Assembly (NCBI RefSeq): GCF_014635485.1
Contig: NZ_BMCX01000001.1
Location: 303,634-367,633, forward strand
Direction of reading: 5' to 3'
Source of the DNA: Corynebacterium pelargi
GTDB taxonomy: Bacteria > Actinomycetota > Actinomycetes > Mycobacteriales > Mycobacteriaceae
Length of the DNA stretch: 64,000 nucleotides
Translations under genes and position numbers: made by a program
Shown here: positions 1 to 11,146 of the stretch, one piece after another
How the letters are laid out: every line of letters begins with the position of its first letter
How positions within the stretch are numbered: the stretch's first letter is position 1
The notes under the pieces: model-generated
The model's input: the letters and a program-made list of their open reading frames with translations, nothing else
Databases searched by the model: none
What the model was told of the DNA's origin: nothing

Positions 1-2533
1 AGTCGGTCAGTGAGGAGGTTGCGAACGCCAAACGTGAAGGAACGTTCGTCTTGATCAAACCGGTGACCACGTCTACAGAGGGACGCTGCGTTGCCAGCAC
101 CAGGTGAATACCTGCGGCACGAGCCTTTTGCGTGATGCGCACGATGGAATCTTCGATTTCCTTCGGCGCCGTCATCATCAAGTCTGCCAGCTCGTCAACC
201 ACACACACGATGTAGGGATACGGCTTATATTCGCGTTCTGATCCCATCGGTGTTTGGATCTCGCCAGCCTTGACCTTCTTATTGAAGTCCTTGATGTGGC
301 GTACACGAGCAGACTTCATATCCATGTAGCGCTGCTCCATCTCCTCTACCAACCACTGCAAAGCAGCCGAGGCCTTCTTTGGCTGGGTGATAATCGGAGT
401 AATCAGGTGGGGAATGCCTTCGTATGGCGTAAGTTCCACCATTTTCGGATCCACCAGGATCAGGCGCACATCTTCAGGTGTGGCTCGGGTCAGCAGCGAG
501 ACCAGCAAGGAGTTTACAAAGGCCGATTTACCGGATCCGGTTGAGCCGGCCACCAGTAGGTGCGGCATCTTCTGAATCGAGTGGGTAACAAAAGAGCCTT
601 CGATGTCCTTACCTAAGCCAATGAGCATGGGGTCATGGTCATTCAGGGTTGCAGGTGCGTTGAGCACATCACCAAGGCGCACGATCTCGCGATCCGCATT
701 CGGCACCTCGATACCCACTGCCGACTTACCTGGAATAGGAGTAAGCAAGCGGACATTGTCGGTGGCAACAGCGTAGGCAAGGTTGGATTGCAGGTTGGTG
801 ATTTTCGAGACCTTCACGCCTGGGCCAAGCTCGATCTCGTAGCGAGTCACTGTCGGACCGCGGGAGAAACCGGTGACGTGAGCATCTACCTTGAACTCTT
901 CAAAGACCGCACTAATCGCCTCGATGATGCGATCATTGGCTGCAGAGTGCGTCTTTGCTTGAGCACCGGGAACTAAGAGCCCAGTGCTTGGTAGCTGATA
1001 CTGCTTATCGTCGGCAGCAGGCGCTGCTTGCTCGCGCTGCTTGGGCGCCTCGGTGGTGTTACGTGATGCCGCTGCGTCTTCTACTCGTTTGCGTCCTGCT
1101 GCCACCACATCGCGGGCTGCCTCTGCTGCTGCGACTTTGGTACGCGCTGCAGATTGGGCTGCAGCACCGGCTGCCGCGGCCCCTGCTGCGGCGGCAGTTC
1201 CCATGGCGGCAGCACCAGCTTGTGCTGCCGAGGAGCCCGAACGCGGGCGAGGTGTCACTCGCGTTGGTTCCACCGCGGGCATGGTTTCGGTATCGGCATC
1301 GCGCGGGGGTCGCTTGCCTGTAGGAGTGCCACCGAAGAGGGTTTGCTGCTTCGGCTCCTCGTCGAGCGGATATGCCTCCATCGGGCTCATGCGCGGCGGC
1401 TGCTCTGCCCGCTGAGCGCGAGGCGTTTGTCCCCTATCGCCGATAGGACCTGGGTTGGAACGATCGAGTACCTCGGTGGCCTCTACCTCATTACGCGGTT
1501 GGTAGCTGCGTTCTTGTCGGCGGTAAGGGCGAAGGGGCAGCTCCGCATCCTCGTCGAGCTCATCGAGTTCATCAACGGTCTCGTAGGCATCATCGAAGAA
1601 GTCATCGTCTTCGGCAAAGCGCGCTTCACGGGCTTCTTTGCGCTCTGCAATGAAGTCGCGGATTGCGTCGACAAGCTCTCGAACGGTGATATCCGAGGCC
1701 TTCAGGGCTCCGAAGAACAGGATAATGACCAGCAGTGGCACCGCGATGACGCTGCTAAATCCTGCCGCTAATGGCCCGCCGATCAAAGCGCCAAGCGCGC
1801 CGCCGGCCTCCATACGTTGGGTCCACTGCGAAGGATTACCTGCGAATACGTGGACGAGGCCAAGCATGGACACCACGATGAGTGCGGTGCCGATGGCGAT
1901 GCGCGTGCGAGCTTTGGCATCGGGGCGGTGCCCCAGCATCAATGCGATGGCCATTGCCAGAAGGCCAAGTGGCAGCACCAGGGCGCCGGCACCAATACCG
2001 AGGTGTACCAGGCGCGCGATTGCTTCGCCGATAGGGCCTGCGATGTTCAGCCACACAGAAGTTCCGAGAACCACGGCGAAGGCCAACAGTGCTAAGCCAA
2101 TTGCATCTGCACGCTGTTGATCCATTGGTTGTGCTTCTGCCTCTTCGCCTTCATTCGGCGAAGCATCCGCGCGATCAGCTTCGCGCGGATGTGGCTCGTT
2201 GTTGAAGAAGTCGTCCTCTATGGGCTCTTCTTCGTCCCGGCTGCGAGCAAAGGGTTTTGCCACTCCCCTGGTGAGCTTGCCCATGCCACGGGCGGTGGCA
2301 CCGAATACAGAGGCGATGCCGTGGCCTACCGGTTTGAAGGCTGAGCCTGTGCGCTCGCCGGAAGAATCTGCGGCACGCTGAGATGCGGCCACCATGGAAG
2401 TGGTAGGCGTAGTGCCGCGTTGGCGGCTGCTCGATGATTTCCTGCCTGGACCTTTTGAGGCAGCCGTAGACGAGCCGCTACGTTTCTTGCGGCTCGATCC
2501 TGGCGATGGCGACGTGGAGCTCCTGACAGTCAT
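1..2533 (-). CDS. ftsK: DNA translocase FtsK/SpoIIIE (3' end beyond window)
   Basis: Septal DNA pump that clears and resolves chromosomes during division. The reading frame is open from an ATG at 2533 to the left edge, so the C-terminal part (rest of the motor and gamma domain) is missing. N-terminal Ser/Arg-rich stretch, then hydrophobic membrane segments between about 1700 and 2110, then an acidic and Ala-rich linker, then the motor with Walker A GSTGSGKS near residues 661-668 and a Walker B-like [10 protein letters not shown] near position 200. A GGAGGG lies very close to the ATG. It is downstream of the rnj cluster, as in related actinobacteria. Identity is secure from the Walker motifs and the [18 protein letters not shown] block. 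Confidence 0.95.
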   Translation of the reverse strand, partial: MTVRSSTSPSPGSSRKKRSGSSTAASKGPGRKSSSSRQRGTTPTTSMVAASQRAADSSGERTGSAFKPVGHGIASVFGATARGMGKLTRGVAKPFARSRDEEEPIEDDFFNNEPHPREADRADASPNEGEEAEAQPMDQQRADAIGLALLAFAVVLGTSVWLNIAGPIGEAIARLVHLGIGAGALVLPLGLLAMAIALMLGHRPDAKARTRIAIGTALIVVSMLGLVHVFAGNPSQWTQRMEAGGALGALIGGPLAAGFSSVIAVPLLVIILFFGALKASDITVRELVDAIRDFIAERKEAREARFAEDDDFFDDAYETVDELDELDEDAELPLRPYRRQERSYQPRNEVEATEVLDRSNPGPIGDRGQTPRAQRAEQPPRMSPMEAYPLDEEPKQQTLFGGTPTGKRPPRDADTETMPAVEPTRVTPRPRSGSSAAQAGAAAMGTAAAAGAAAAGAAAQSAARTKVAAAEAARDVVAAGRKRVEDAAASRNTTEAPKQREQAAPAADDKQYQLPSTGLLVPGAQAKTHSAANDRIIEAISAVFEEFKVDAHVTGFSRGPTVTRYEIELGPGVKVSKITNLQSNLAYAVATDNVRLLTPIPGKSAVGIEVPNADREIVRLGDVLNAPATLNDHDPMLIGLGKDIEGSFVTHSIQKMPHLLVAGSTGSGKSAFVNSLLVSLLTRATPEDVRLILVDPKMVELTPYEGIPHLITPIITQPKKASAALQWLVEEMEQRYMDMKSARVRHIKDFNKKVKAGEIQTPMGSEREYKPYPYIVCVVDELADLMMTAPKEIEDSIVRITQKARAAGIHLVLATQRPSVDVVTGLIKTNVPSRLAFATSSLTD

Positions 2534-2608
2534 GCCCTCCACTCTAGACGGTCAAATCACAACAATCACATTTGCAACACCGAACGCAGCAATAACTTTT
2601 TGACAAGC

Positions 2609-3232
2609 CTAGATACTTGACCGCTGAATTGCCTGTTCAGGACCGTGGATTTCCACCTCTGCGATATCACGCCCGAACACCCACAACAACAGCTCACCTA
2701 GCGCGCCTCGGACATGCACGACCTGATCACCTTGATCGCTGACACCGCGCTGATCCTTTGCCACGATCCTCGGCATCCCCTCGGGTTCCAGCACTACGGG
2801 CGCGCTTGAGCCTTTAAGAAACCTCGGCGCCATCATCTTCAAGGCGCGGTGAAGCTGCTCGGCATCCTCGCCCGCGAAGGTTCGTGGCCCCTCCCCATTG
2901 GCGCGACGGACGTCCTCGTGATGAATAAAGTGTTCCGCGGCATTCATCACCGCATCCACGTAACGGATTGGGTTGAGCTTTCCAGGGCCGCGTTCCCAGT
3001 CAGCAACAAGCGATTGATAGTCGCGAGCCTTTTGCTCCTCGGTGGCCTGTTGGAGCTTGTCTTCAAAACGCTCAAAGAACATGCCGGCGGCCGCAAGGGG
3101 TTGGTGCTCGCGGAGGTAAAGGTGGGCTGCCATATCTCGGCAATCCCAACCCTCGCAGAGCGTGGGCGCATCAGGGCCGTAGCGTCGAAGCGATTGGGCA
3201 AGGGCGTGGCGTTCTTGGGAAGCAAAACTCAT
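2609..3232 (-). CDS. DinB/mycothiol maleylpyruvate isomerase-like protein (TIGR03085-type)
   Basis: 207-residue protein with the N-terminal pattern of the actinobacterial DinB-like/MDMPI superfamily: an early LCEGWDCRDMAAHL segment, then HFIHHEDVRRANG, which supplies the histidines expected for metal binding. Members are predicted metal-dependent, mycothiol-linked transferases or isomerases; the substrate of this subgroup is unknown. It ends just before the ftsK start region and is separated from rnj by a hairpin at 3346-3375. The family call rests on these motifs; any specific reaction would be a guess. Confidence 0.75.
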   Translation of the reverse strand: MSFASQERHALAQSLRRYGPDAPTLCEGWDCRDMAAHLYLREHQPLAAAGMFFERFEDKLQQATEEQKARDYQSLVADWERGPGKLNPIRYVDAVMNAAEHFIHHEDVRRANGEGPRTFAGEDAEQLHRALKMMAPRFLKGSSAPVVLEPEGMPRIVAKDQRGVSDQGDQVVHVRGALGELLLWVFGRDIAEVEIHGPEQAIQRSSI

Positions 3233-3345
3233 AGCGCCTCAGTGTACTCCCATATAAGTGATTGCCCATGTATCCAAGGAGGCACCGATACCGTAGCTCT
3301 GCTGCCAAGCCCAATCTTTGGTTGAGGCTGTATCGCTGATATGCG

Positions 3346-3375
3346 CAACGCCCCCTAGGTTGCTAGGGGGCGTTG
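3346..3375 (-). terminator. Hairpin downstream of rnj
   Basis: Perfect 13-bp inverted repeat (CAACGCCCCCTAG, 4-nt loop, CTAGGGGGCGTTG) about 35 bp past the rnj stop. It lacks a strong U-tract on either strand, so it is terminator-like or a 3'-end stabiliser. It could also act against read-through into 2609-3232. Confidence 0.6.
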
Positions 3376-3408
3376 TGGGATTTGAGCTATATGGCTCGCG
3401 GGAACCTG

Positions 3409-5499
3409 TTAGAGGCTTTCGCGGGAAGCGTAGATCTCTTGATCATTAGCTTTCACGTCGGTAGCCGTCATGGGGATCACCGTAGGCATGATCATCGGCT
3501 TACGCCGCCACGTTTGCTCCACATAGCGCGATACGCGACGGCGGAGCTGACCCACCATACGGTAAGGATCATTTTCACCCTCGGCTGCCAGATCATTCAT
3601 GGTGTTGTAGGCAAGCTCGGAAATCTCCGGCATCATCGCAACAGCATCCTCGGAGAAGCCCTTGGCCTCTACCCTGGGCTGTTCAAGAAGCTGACCGGTG
3701 CGGTTATCAATCACAGCGGTAATCGAGATCAGGCCACCTTCACCCAAAGAGGCACGCTCTTCAAGAACCTCGGCATCGATATCACCCATGGTGACACCAT
3801 CGACGTAGAGGTGACCAACCGGAATCTGGCCAACCACGCGGGCGCGGCCATCAACCAGATCAACCACCACACCGTTTTGTGCCAGCACGACGCGATCGCG
3901 CTCAACACCGGTGGAGATGGCCAGCTCTTTATTTGCGCGCAGGTGGCGCCACTCACCGTGAACCGGCATGGCGTTGGTGGGACGAGCTGCGTTGTACAAG
4001 AAGAGCAACTCACCTGAGTAACCGTGGCCAGAGGTGTGAACCTTGGCGTCCTTGCCAGTAATCACGGTGGCGCCGATTTGGGCGAGCATGTTGATCACAC
4101 CAAAGACGGCTTCTTCATTGCCGGGCACCAGCGAGGAGCTCAAGATAATGAGGTCACCATCGCGCACCGTGATCTGGCGGTGCTCGCGACGAGCCATGCG
4201 CGACAAGGCAGCCATCGGCTCGCCCTGCGTACCGGTGGTGATCAGCATAACCTTATGCGGAGCCATCTTGGCGGCGTCATCCATGGTCACGATGGTGCCG
4301 CGGGGTGCCTTGAGGTAGCCCATCTTCTCTGCGATTTCCATGTTGCGAATCATGGAACGACCATTGAAGGCGACCTTGCGGCCTGCTGCCACGGCAGCAT
4401 CGACGGCTGCCTGCACGCGATACACATTCGAGGCGAAAGACGCCAGAATCACGCGCTGCTTGGCCTCAGCTACCAGACGCTTCAAGGTCGGTGCGATATC
4501 AGCCTCGGAGCCGGACACACCAGGAGTGGTGGCATTCGTCGAGTCGCAAAGCAGCAAGTCCACGCCCTCATCACCAAAGCGGGACAGCGCGGGAAGGTCG
4601 GTGGGGCGACCGTCGGTAGGCGTTTGATCCAGCTTGATGTCGCCGGTGTGCACCACGAGACCAGCGCCGGTCTTAATGGCAACACCCAAGCAATCCGGGA
4701 TGGAGTGATTGACTGCCCAGAAACGGATATTAAATGGGCCGTAGTTCACATTGGACTGCTCATTGACCTCGACCAGCTTTGGACGCTGACGGTGCTCGCG
4801 AGTCTTCGCAGCAATCAAGGCCAAGGTGAATTTCGAAGCTACGATCGGAATGTCGTGGCGCAGCTTGAGCAGCCACGGGATAGCGCCGATGTGGTCTTCG
4901 TGTCCGTGGGTGACCACGAGAGCCTCAACGCGATCGAGGTGCTCTTCAATTGGACCGAAGTCGGGCAGGATCAAGTCCACGCCCGGCTCGCCCGAGGATG
5001 GGAACAACACACCGCAGTCGACGATGAGCAGGCGGTTGTTGTACTCGAATACGGTCATGTTGCGGCCGATTTCCGAGATGCCGCCGAGTGCGTAGATACG
5101 CAGACCGTTCTTTGGAGCCTTCGGCGGCTGTGGTAGGCGCTCGGTAAGGTCGGCGCCCTGCATGGACTTCACCACATTGCGGCGACCGCGGTTGTTATTG
5201 GAACCGTTGTTGTTGCCGCCACCGTTGTTGTTTTGGTTGCGGTTGTTGCGGTTGCCACCATTGGAGCCATTATTGCCGCCATTGTTTCGCCCACGGCCTT
5301 TAGCGTTCTTGCCGTTCCCGCGGCCTCGGCCGTTGTTCTTCTTCTCGGCCGATTGCTTCTTCTCGTTCTGGGCTTTGTTGTTGTCGTTTTTTGGCTCGGA
5401 TGCCGAATCTTGTGCCGGCGCCTTGAATACAGGCACCTCTGCCTCTGGCGATCCAGCCTTGCGGGTAACCCTACGAGAGCGGTTACGGGGTTCAGTCAT
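3409..5499 (-). CDS. rnj: Ribonuclease J
   Basis: Metallo-beta-lactamase/beta-CASP ribonuclease for mRNA decay and rRNA maturation, 696 residues. The conserved core begins near residue 132 (LRIYALGGISEIGRN) with the zinc motif HGHEDH at 198-203; later motifs include VVHTGDIKLD and SGHGYSGE. The first ~115 residues are low-complexity: charged, then Asn/Gly/Arg-rich. Actinobacterial RNase J often has an unstructured N-terminal extension, but this one is strikingly Asn-rich. The ATG lies 2 bp after the dapA stop, so translation is probably coupled; co-transcription with dapB-thyX-dapA is likely. Confidence 0.96.
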   Translation of the reverse strand: MTEPRNRSRRVTRKAGSPEAEVPVFKAPAQDSASEPKNDNNKAQNEKKQSAEKKNNGRGRGNGKNAKGRGRNNGGNNGSNGGNRNNRNQNNNGGGNNNGSNNNRGRRNVVKSMQGADLTERLPQPPKAPKNGLRIYALGGISEIGRNMTVFEYNNRLLIVDCGVLFPSSGEPGVDLILPDFGPIEEHLDRVEALVVTHGHEDHIGAIPWLLKLRHDIPIVASKFTLALIAAKTREHRQRPKLVEVNEQSNVNYGPFNIRFWAVNHSIPDCLGVAIKTGAGLVVHTGDIKLDQTPTDGRPTDLPALSRFGDEGVDLLLCDSTNATTPGVSGSEADIAPTLKRLVAEAKQRVILASFASNVYRVQAAVDAAVAAGRKVAFNGRSMIRNMEIAEKMGYLKAPRGTIVTMDDAAKMAPHKVMLITTGTQGEPMAALSRMARREHRQITVRDGDLIILSSSLVPGNEEAVFGVINMLAQIGATVITGKDAKVHTSGHGYSGELLFLYNAARPTNAMPVHGEWRHLRANKELAISTGVERDRVVLAQNGVVVDLVDGRARVVGQIPVGHLYVDGVTMGDIDAEVLEERASLGEGGLISITAVIDNRTGQLLEQPRVEAKGFSEDAVAMMPEISELAYNTMNDLAAEGENDPYRMVGQLRRRVSRYVEQTWRRKPMIMPTVIPMTATDVKANDQEIYASRESL

Positions 5500-5501
5500 A
5501 T

Positions 5502-6407
5502 TTATAAAACTCCAGCTTGTTCCATATCACGGCGGAGAGCCTCAAGTTCTTCTTCGTTGGGGGCAACGATAGGCAAACGAGGATCTCCAACCTCAATACC
5601 CTGTAGCCGCAGTCCAGCCTTTGCCAGACTTACGCCACCCAATCGTCCCTGGGCTGCTACAAGATGCGCCAACTTGGCATTAATTTCACGAGCGCGGACC
5701 AAATCGCCTGCGCTAAACGATGTGTGAAGTGCTCGCAGCTCGGCGGGAGCAAGATGCCCCACAACGGAAATGAAGCCCGTTGCACCGACGCTTAACCATG
5801 GGAGGTTCAAAGGATCGTCACCCGAATACCAGGCAAGCCCGGTTTGGTCGATCAGCGTGGTAGCCGCTGCGATGTCCCCTTTAGCATCCTTGACTGCGCG
5901 GACGTTTTCAAGTTCAGCGAGTCGGAGCAAGGTTTCGGTACTGATCGGAATGACCGAACGCGGGGGAATGTCGTATAAGCAAATGGGAAGCTCAGTGGCC
6001 TCTGCCACGGCTTTGAAGTGTTGATACACACCCTCCTGACTCGGCTTGGAGTAGTAGGGGGTAACGATAAGCAAGGAATCTGCACCTGCTGCTTCAAACT
6101 CTCGAGCAAGCTTGACTGAGGTGGCAGTGTTATTGGTGCCAGCTCCGCCAATGAGTTTGATCTCCGGGCCAACCGCTTCACGGACAGCCTTGAGCAGGGC
6201 TAACTTTTCCTCCACGGTGGTCGTGGGCGACTCACCTGTGGTGCCAGCCAGCACCAAGGAATCCACACCGGCTTCTACCAGGTGGGAGGCAAGCCGCTGA
6301 CCAGCATCAAGGTCAAGTGCGCCTTCAGAATCAAAGGGGGTGACCATTGCTACGGAAACGGTACCAAAGTGCTCGCTTCCGGTCTTTGCCGTCAATCCAT
6401 TGCTCAT
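5502..6407 (-). CDS. dapA: 4-hydroxy-tetrahydrodipicolinate synthase
   Basis: Condenses pyruvate with aspartate semialdehyde, the first committed step to diaminopimelate and lysine. 301 residues from the ATG at 6407 ([10 protein letters not shown]), matching the length I recall for the corynebacterial enzyme; an in-frame ATG at 6413 is the alternative. Schiff-base Lys173 in AVKDAKGD, Tyr145 in CLYDIP, and the TPYYSKP substrate loop are present. It sits between thyX and rnj and, with dapB two genes upstream, forms a DAP-pathway cluster. Confidence 0.97.
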   Translation of the reverse strand: MSNGLTAKTGSEHFGTVSVAMVTPFDSEGALDLDAGQRLASHLVEAGVDSLVLAGTTGESPTTTVEEKLALLKAVREAVGPEIKLIGGAGTNNTATSVKLAREFEAAGADSLLIVTPYYSKPSQEGVYQHFKAVAEATELPICLYDIPPRSVIPISTETLLRLAELENVRAVKDAKGDIAAATTLIDQTGLAWYSGDDPLNLPWLSVGATGFISVVGHLAPAELRALHTSFSAGDLVRAREINAKLAHLVAAQGRLGGVSLAKAGLRLQGIEVGDPRLPIVAPNEEELEALRRDMEQAGVL

Positions 6408-6511
6408 GACCATTCAGAGTACCCTGTACTTCCCCACCATCGCCGAAGACCTACCCAATAAGGTGCGAGGAATCCTAGCGCCTTCACATCATCCTGGCGC
6501 AAATGCGCACA

Positions 6512-7266
6512 TTAGTCGGTGACGTAGGGGCTGGTTGCCATCAACGTGCCGTCGGCAAGCTCGGAAACTTCAAAGTCATCAAATACCACCGGTGCCTGGC
6601 GCTTCAGCAGCGTCAAGCACTCCAGGGCCAATTGACGAATCTCCAAATCCGCGTGCTCGCTTGCCCGCATACCAATGAAGTGGCGCCACGCGCGGAAATT
6701 GCCGGTGACCACCACTCGCGACTCCGTTGCGTTAGGCAAAATGGCACGCGCTGCCTGGCGCGCCTGTTTTTTACGCAATAAGGCGTTGGGCTCCTCGCTC
6801 ATGCGCTCTTCAAGGCCCTGGAGCAGGTCCTCGTAGACGAAGCGCACATCGTCAACGGCGTTGAGGAAGATGCGCTGCAGCTCAGGATCCTTGGCAATCA
6901 GGTCTGGCACGACAACTTCTGCTTCCTCGGTGTGCACAAAGCGCTGGGATAGCTGCGAAAAGGAGAAATGCCGGTGCCGCATGAGTTCATGGGTGGCCGA
7001 ACGCGAAAGCCCACGGATATACACGGTGGCGGTGGCGTGCTCGAACAAGGCCGTATGCCCTACCTCGAGAATGTGCCTGAGATAGGTTGCATTCTGCGAG
7101 GTGCGAGGATTTGGTTTGTGGAAGGTCTCGTAGCAGGCCCGCCCGGCAAATTCGATCAGCGCTTCAGCGTCGGTGGCTTCCTCGGGTTGTTGCCATGCAA
7201 TATCCGCCGGAGGATGAAAGCTTGAGCAAGCAATCAGCTCGACCGATAATTCGGATTGTTTTGCCA

Positions 7267-7267
<1 letters not shown>
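6512..7267 (-). CDS. thyX: Flavin-dependent thymidylate synthase
   Basis: Makes dTMP from dUMP using FAD, NADPH and methylenetetrahydrofolate. 251 residues with the ThyX signature RHR-x7-S at residues 97-107 (RHRHFSFSQLS) followed by QRF. The start ATG overlaps the dapB stop (TAATG), giving strong translational coupling. DapB and DapA flank it, so cell-wall/lysine precursor and DNA precursor synthesis share an operon. Confidence 0.97.
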
Positions 7268-8088
<821 letters not shown>

Positions 8089-8103
8089 CTAAGAGATTGC
8101 CAA

Positions 8104-8133
8104 AAGGCGCCCCAAGGTTACTTGGGGCGCCTT
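8104..8133 (-). terminator. Intrinsic terminator of pnp
   Basis: 13-bp perfect stem (AAGGCGCCCCAAG / CTTGGGGCGCCTT) with a GTTA/TAAC loop about 15 bp after the pnp stop. On the minus strand it continues into TTTTGGC, giving a short U-run. Confidence 0.85.
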
Positions 8134-8147
8134 GAGCTTGCTGCGGC

Positions 8148-10400
8148 TTATTCGTTGACGGGTGCCAAAGAAATCTTGCCGCGGTTGTCGATGTCGAGGA
8201 TCTCAACCTCGAGCTTGTCGCCAACCTTGACTACGTCTTCGACGTTTTCAATGCGCTTAGAGCCACCAAGCTTAGAGATGTGCACGAGTCCGTCACGGCC
8301 AGGCACCAGGGAGACGAATGCGCCGAAGGCGGTCGTCTTGACAACGGTGCCGAGGAAGCGCTCGCCCACCTTTGGCAACTGCGGGTTGGCAATCGAGTTG
8401 ATCTTCTCAATTGCTGCATCAGCAGCCTCGCCCGAAGCGGCAGAAACATACACGGTGCCATCGTCTTCGATGGAAACTTCTGCACCGGTGTCCTCGGTGA
8501 TCTGGTTGATGTTCTTACCCTTAGGGCCAATCACCTCGCCGATCTTGGATACTGGCACCTTGATGGAGGTGATACGCGGTGCGTAATCGCTCATCTCATC
8601 TGGGGAGTCAATAACCTCAGCCATGGTGTCCAGGATGGTCAAGCGTGCCTCGCGGGCTTGCTCGAGGGCGTCGGCAAGCACCTTCGAAGGGATGCCGTCG
8701 AGCTTGGTATCCAATTGCAGCGCGGTGATGAACTCGGCCGTACCTGCGACCTTGAAGTCCATATCGCCGAAGGCGTCTTCGGCGCCGAGGATATCGGTCA
8801 GTGCGACGTAGCGATCCTTACCGTCGACCTCATCAGAGACCAGACCCATGGCAATACCGGCCACCGGTGCCTTCAGCGGAACACCAGCGTTTAGCAGCGA
8901 GAGCGTGGAGGCACAAACGGAACCCATCGAGGTGGAGCCGTTGGAACCAAGGGCCTCGGATACCTGACGGATGGTGTACGGGAAATCCTCGCGGGAAGGA
9001 ATCACGGGCAGCAACGCGCGTTCCGCCAATGCGCCGTGGCCGATCTCGCGACGCTTCGGAGAACCAACGCGTCCGGTTTCGCCGGTGGAATACGGCGGGA
9101 AGTTGTAGTGGTGGATGTAGCGCTTGGAGGTTACCGGGGTCAGCGAGTCGATGTGCTGTTCCATCTTGAGCATGTCTAGGGTGGTCACGCCAAGAATTTG
9201 GGTTTCTCCACGCTCGAACAGGGCCGAGCCATGGGCGCGAGGAATCAGCTCAACTTCCACGGAAAGATCGCGGATCGCGGTAACGCTGCGGCCGTCGATG
9301 CGGTAATGATCCGTCAAGATCATGTGACGCACAATCTTTTTCATCACGGCGTTGAAGGCTGCGCGAATCTCCTTGGACAGCGCTGCATCTTCTTCACCAT
9401 CGAGCAGATCCTCTTCGATCTGCTCCATGTACTCATTGGTGGCCTCGTCGCGTTCCTGCTTGGATGCGATGGTCAAAAGCTTGCGAAGACGCTTGGATGC
9501 CTTCTTCTCAACCTTTTCAAAGACCTCATCGGAGTATGCCGGGAACAGCGGGAATTCCTGAGTTTCCTTGGCAGCACGCTTTGCCAAGCCGGCCTGTGCC
9601 TTACACAGCAACTCAATGAAGGGCTTGGCAGCCTCAATGCCCTCAGCAACAACCTTCTCGGTTGGGGCAGGCTTGCCATCTTTAATCTTCTCGGCAACGC
9701 CTTCGGTGGCACCGGCTTCCACCATCATGATGGCTACATCGCTGCGCTTGCCGCGGCCGCGGCTCTTTTCTACCAAGCGCCCCGCAACAACCAGCTCGAA
9801 GATGGCATCTTCGTGCTGCTCGTGATCCGGGAATGCCACCCATTGGCCCTTGGGGTGCTGCTCATCAGCGATCAAGGCGACACGCACACCACCGACGGGG
9901 CCGGATACCGGCAGACCGGAAAGCTGCGTTGCTGCCGAGGCGCCGTTGATGGCAACCACGTCGTACATGTCCTTGGGATCCATGGACAAGACAGTGACTA
10001 CAACCTGCACCTCATTGCGCAGGCCCTTGACAAAGGTGGGGCGCAGCGGACGGTCGATCAGGCGGCAGGCCAAGATCGCCTCGGTTGAAGGGCGACCTTC
10101 ACGGCGGAAGAAGGAGCCGGGGATTTTGCCGCCGGCATACATGCGCTCTTCCACGTCCACCGTAAGCGGGAAGAAGTCAAAGCCTTCGCGAGGCTGGTTC
10201 GATGCCGTGGTGGTGGCCAGCAGCATCGTGTCATCGTCGAGGTAGGTGGTCACGGAGCCACCTGCTTGACGGGCCAATTGGCCAGTTTCGAAGCGGATGG
10301 TACGAGTACCAAAATCACCATTATCAATGGTGACGGCTGCTTCAGTGATTCCGAAATCGGGATCTTCAATATATTCGATCAGGTCAGCCTGATTGCTCAA
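8148..10400 (-). CDS. pnp: Polynucleotide phosphorylase / guanosine pentaphosphate synthetase
   Basis: 3'-5' phosphorolytic exoribonuclease; actinobacterial members were also named GpsI for a (p)ppGpp-related activity. The TTG at 10400 ([11 protein letters not shown]) gives 750 residues and is preceded by GAGGAG at good spacing; the longer frame to 10499 has no such support. Two RNase PH domains (first with [20 protein letters not shown]), a KH domain ([19 protein letters not shown]) and a C-terminal S1 domain ([15 protein letters not shown]) are in order. rpsO lies upstream in the same orientation, separated by a terminator and a long leader. Confidence 0.97.
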   Translation of the reverse strand: MSNQADLIEYIEDPDFGITEAAVTIDNGDFGTRTIRFETGQLARQAGGSVTTYLDDDTMLLATTTASNQPREGFDFFPLTVDVEERMYAGGKIPGSFFRREGRPSTEAILACRLIDRPLRPTFVKGLRNEVQVVVTVLSMDPKDMYDVVAINGASAATQLSGLPVSGPVGGVRVALIADEQHPKGQWVAFPDHEQHEDAIFELVVAGRLVEKSRGRGKRSDVAIMMVEAGATEGVAEKIKDGKPAPTEKVVAEGIEAAKPFIELLCKAQAGLAKRAAKETQEFPLFPAYSDEVFEKVEKKASKRLRKLLTIASKQERDEATNEYMEQIEEDLLDGEEDAALSKEIRAAFNAVMKKIVRHMILTDHYRIDGRSVTAIRDLSVEVELIPRAHGSALFERGETQILGVTTLDMLKMEQHIDSLTPVTSKRYIHHYNFPPYSTGETGRVGSPKRREIGHGALAERALLPVIPSREDFPYTIRQVSEALGSNGSTSMGSVCASTLSLLNAGVPLKAPVAGIAMGLVSDEVDGKDRYVALTDILGAEDAFGDMDFKVAGTAEFITALQLDTKLDGIPSKVLADALEQAREARLTILDTMAEVIDSPDEMSDYAPRITSIKVPVSKIGEVIGPKGKNINQITEDTGAEVSIEDDGTVYVSAASGEAADAAIEKINSIANPQLPKVGERFLGTVVKTTAFGAFVSLVPGRDGLVHISKLGGSKRIENVEDVVKVGDKLEVEILDIDNRGKISLAPVNE

Positions 10401-10680
10401 AATGCACGTCTCCTCAAAAAATATCGTGCGCAGCGGTCGTCGGTGCCGCTGGTCGTGCTCGTTGTTGCAAATGCTTCTTTCACATCTCGCAATTGTCACA
10501 GCCTAGCACGTCTAGCTCGAAAAATGTCGTGATTGTCTGCACATACCAAGCGCACACGTTATTGATGGCGCACGGTGAAGGCCTCAGGGACGCCACGTGA
10601 TTCTTATTGCACAAAAGCCATATCCACCGAGCGCCGATGTTTCCTCGCGCATCCGGTGATCGCACACGCTGGATACAACA
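10401..10680 (-). promoter_or_regulatory. pnp 5' leader/promoter region
   Basis: About 280 bp with no convincing gene between the rpsO terminator and the pnp start. Near the start codon there is a perfect 6-bp hairpin (CAGCGG 10431-10436 with CCGCTG 10446-10451), about 30 nt upstream of the TTG. pnp leaders form self-regulatory stems in enterobacteria; whether this one does is inference. The promoter position is not clear to me. Confidence 0.4.
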
Positions 10681-10718
10681 AAAACAAGGGCCCTACCTCC
10701 TAGAGGTAAGACCCTTGC
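10681..10718 (-). terminator. Intrinsic terminator of rpsO
   Basis: Strong stem on the minus strand, CAAGGG with TACCTC pairing to GAGGTA and CCCTTG around a small internal loop, followed directly by TTTTT. It sits about 15 bp downstream of rpsO and should limit read-through into pnp. Confidence 0.9.
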
Positions 10719-10732
10719 ATGGAAAGCGAAGC

Positions 10733-11002
10733 TTAGCGACGCAGCCCCAGACGAGCAATGAGATCACGGTAGCGATCAACGTTGTTGGCAGCCAGGTACT
10801 TGAGCAAGCCCTTGCGACGACCAACGAGCAGCAGCAAACCACGACGGGAGTGGTGATCGTGCTTGTGCTCTTTCAGGTGCTCGGTGAGCTGCTTGATGCG
10901 TGCAGAAAGCAGTGCAACCTGAGCCTCGGGGGAACCGGTGTCAGTCTCGTGCAGACCGTACTCCTTGAGGATCTCTTTCTTCTGCTCAGTGCTCAAAGCC
11001 AT
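10733..11002 (-). CDS. rpsO: 30S ribosomal protein S15
   Basis: 89-residue small-subunit protein that binds 16S rRNA early in assembly. The full family length is present with the typical [19 protein letters not shown] block and the C-terminal [16 protein letters not shown] segment. The ribosome site AGGAG is at 11011-11015. A structured two-hairpin leader lies immediately upstream (11037-11086). A strong terminator follows, so rpsO and pnp are neighbours but probably largely separate transcripts. Confidence 0.98.
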   Translation of the reverse strand: MALSTEQKKEILKEYGLHETDTGSPEAQVALLSARIKQLTEHLKEHKHDHHSRRGLLLLVGRRKGLLKYLAANNVDRYRDLIARLGLRR

Positions 11003-11036
11003 GCGTATTTCTCCTATTTCAGTACCACATCAATGT

Positions 11037-11086
11037 TGCCAAATACTTGGCAGTTCAGGACTGCTGTGGACTGCAGTGAGCTGAAC
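11037..11086 (-). promoter_or_regulatory. Two-hairpin leader upstream of rpsO
   Basis: On the minus strand, a two-part stem (GTTCAG 11053-11058 with CTGAAC 11081-11086, enclosing ACTGC 11060-11064 with GCAGT 11073-11077) is followed without spacing by a second perfect hairpin (TGCCAA 11037-11042 with TTGGCA 11047-11052). The latter ends about 20 nt before the ribosome site of rpsO. S15 represses its own mRNA through structured leaders in several bacteria; that role here is inferred. Confidence 0.5.
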
Positions 11087-11146
11087 CTGTCAAAGGATAG
11101 CACTTATGGCAGGATCAGCCCAATTAGCTATGCCCTTCGCACGTGC

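Noticed and set aside
4024..5136. 370-residue plus-strand open frame
   Set aside because: Antisense to rnj, with no family signature.
9198..10088. 296-residue plus-strand open frame
   Set aside because: Antisense to pnp; shadow of a highly conserved gene.
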